Positions 62,783 to 64,000 of a stretch of DNA of 64,000 nucleotides are shown one piece after another; positions within the stretch are counted from its first letter, which is position 1, and each line of letters begins with the position of its first letter. A program made the translations under genes and the position numbers. The notes below the pieces were generated by a model. That model saw only the letters and a program-made list of their open reading frames with translations, made no database searches and had not been told where the DNA came from. The DNA is from Sphingomonas sp. KR3-1 (GTDB lineage Bacteria; Pseudomonadota; Alphaproteobacteria; Sphingomonadales; Sphingomonadaceae), in the NCBI RefSeq assembly GCF_040049295.1, contig NZ_JBDZDQ010000003.1, positions 372,001 through 436,000 of the forward strand. Direction: 5' to 3'.

Positions 62783-63831
62783 AGCGGTGCTCCGACCCGG
62801 GTCAGCATGAGATACCCGGACACGAGGAAAACGAAGAGAAGCGACAGCGGCAGGAAGATCTTCCAGCCCAGGCGCATCAGCTGGTCATAGCGGTACCTGG
62901 GCACCGTGGCCTTCACCCAGCTGAAGCAGAAGAAGAAGAAGCACATCTTGAGCAGCAGCCAGATGATGCCCGGGATGACGTAGAGCGGCGCCCAGTCGAG
63001 CGGCGGCAGGTATCCGCCCCAGAACAAAGTGGCGTTCAGCGCGCACATTAGGATGACGTTGGCATATTCGCCCAGCCAGTATAACGCGAAGGCCATCGAC
63101 GAATATTCGGTCTGATAGCCCGCGACGAGCTCGCTCTCGGCCTCGGCCAGGTCGAACGGCGCGCGCTGCGTCTCGGCGAGCGACGAGATGAAGAACACGA
63201 TCGCCATCGGGAAGAGCAGCGGGTTGGCGAAATAGCCGTTCACCCAGCCGAAGATCGCCCCGCCCTTCTGCTGCTCGACGATTGTGCCCAGGTTGAAGCT
63301 GCCGGCCCAGAGCACGACCGCGATCAGCACGAAGCCGATCGAGACTTCGTAGCTCACCATCTGCGCCGCGGCGCGGATCGCCGAGTAGAACGGGTATTTG
63401 GAGTTCGAAGCCCAGCCGGCCAGGATGACGCCATAGACGCCGAGCGACGAGGCAGCGAGCACGTAGAGCAGGCCGACATTGATGTTCGACAGCGCCACGC
63501 CCAGCTGGAACGGGATCACTGCCCATACGATCAGCGCCACCGTGAAGGTGATGATCGGCGCGAGCAGGAACAGCACCTTGTTGGCGCCCGACGGGATGAT
63601 CGTTTCCTGCAGGAAGACCTTGAGGCCGTCCGCGAACGACTGGAGCAGGCCGAGCGGGCCGACCACGTTCGGGCCGCGGCGCAGCGCCATCGCCGCCCAG
63701 ATCTTGCGGTCGACATAGATGATCATCGCCACGGCGAGCATCAGCGGCAGCGCGATGACCAGGATGTCGATCAGCGTGGCGATGAACCACGCCAGCTCGA
63801 ACGGCATGAACCAAGAGAACCAGGTCGTCAT
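62779..63831 (-). CDS. nuoH: NADH-quinone oxidoreductase subunit H
   Basis: The 350-residue protein joins the peripheral and membrane arms at the quinone site. [40 protein letters not shown] and [20 protein letters not shown] are the family motifs. It overlaps nuoG by four bases. Confidence 0.98.
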   Translation of the reverse strand: MTTWFSWFMPFELAWFIATLIDILVIALPLMLAVAMIIYVDRKIWAAMALRRGPNVVGPLGLLQSFADGLKVFLQETIIPSGANKVLFLLAPIITFTVALIVWAVIPFQLGVALSNINVGLLYVLAASSLGVYGVILAGWASNSKYPFYSAIRAAAQMVSYEVSIGFVLIAVVLWAGSFNLGTIVEQQKGGAIFGWVNGYFANPLLFPMAIVFFISSLAETQRAPFDLAEAESELVAGYQTEYSSMAFALYWLGEYANVILMCALNATLFWGGYLPPLDWAPLYVIPGIIWLLLKMCFFFFCFSWVKATVPRYRYDQLMRLGWKIFLPLSLLFVFLVSGYLMLTRVGAPL

Positions 63832-64000
63832 TCTGCGGCCTCTGCGAAGTCTTCGCCGTGGATCAGTTCGGCCGAGCAGCGCTGCATGGTCGGCGACGCA
63901 CGGCAGATGGCGTTGGTGAGATAGAAATCGGCGACGGCATAGCCGACCGGGCCCGAAGCCGAAGCCGGAAGGCTCGGCGGCGCCCAGTCATAACCGGCCA
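63828..64000 (-). CDS. nuoG: NADH-quinone oxidoreductase subunit G, C-terminal end
   Basis: Only the last 56 or so codons are in the window. The frame ends with [20 protein letters not shown], then [20 protein letters not shown] and a TGA at 63828, in ATGA overlap with nuoH. This tail is as expected for alphaproteobacterial NuoG, and gene order supports it. Confidence 0.9.
   Translation of the reverse strand, partial: AGYDWAPPSLPASASGPVGYAVADFYLTNAICRASPTMQRCSAELIHGEDFAEAAE

Overview
The window looks like the chromosome of a sphingomonad, an alphaproteobacterium close to Sphingomonas. The basis is high G+C throughout, nuo genes followed by birA, coaX, rnj and a DUF1467 gene, eno-ftsB-pdhAB in a row, a PopZ-type protein, class II DAHP synthase, TrmFO, and a sigma-EcfG type promoter (GGAAC-N17-CGTT). 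Species cannot be assigned from the sequence alone. No transposase, integrase, phage module, CRISPR array or rRNA was seen; the only RNA gene found is tRNA-Cys.

Layout. 1-6.2 kb: end of a MAPEG protein, then, leftward, an exported S9 peptidase, a PopZ-like protein, a TolC-type channel with a degenerate isoaspartyl methyltransferase-like gene, tRNA-Cys and a glycine-zipper protein. 6.5-13.2 kb, rightward: two small unknown proteins, cysS, a lipoprotein, a 2-hydroxyacid dehydrogenase-like protein, an ArsR/SRPBCC pair, and a helix-turn-helix module in frame with DAHP synthase behind two operator-like palindromes. 13.3-19.9 kb: MASE1-PAS histidine kinase, DUF488, YhhN-like membrane protein, trmFO, EF-hand protein, squalene/phytoene synthase-like protein. 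20.0-23.3 kb: three overlapping TadG/TadE-like genes. 23.4-27.7 kb, leftward: eno, ftsB, pdhA, pdhB. 27.8-29.6 kb, rightward: small membrane proteins behind a possible EcfG promoter, then DUF4170. 29.6-36.2 kb, leftward: carA, an inserted unknown gene, carB, greA and a rhomboid-like protein without catalytic residues. 36.3-40.8 kb: yqeY-dnaG-rpoD, the macromolecular synthesis cluster. 41.2-47.7 kb: an unknown gene, a MoxR ATPase, a CHAP protein, two tandem GT-C type membrane proteins and a CoxE-like VWA protein. 47.7-52.7 kb: two tandem secreted paralogues, an Hpt-like protein without its histidine, a long coiled-coil membrane protein and a small secreted protein. 52.7-64 kb, leftward: nuoG (partial)-H-I-J-K-L-M-N, birA, coaX, rnj, DUF1467.

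Most of the window is housekeeping DNA in tightly overlapped operons. The points most worth attention are the lower-GC gene translationally coupled between carA and carB; the MoxR/VWA pair enclosing a recently duplicated GT-C gene; the GGCCGGGG-type palindrome carried in frame inside birA, whose start appears to be CTG; the HTH-DAHP synthase reading frame with a TACCC-N5-GGGTA operator that recurs at 42.75 kb; and two proteins (rhomboid, Hpt) that have lost their catalytic or phosphoacceptor residues.
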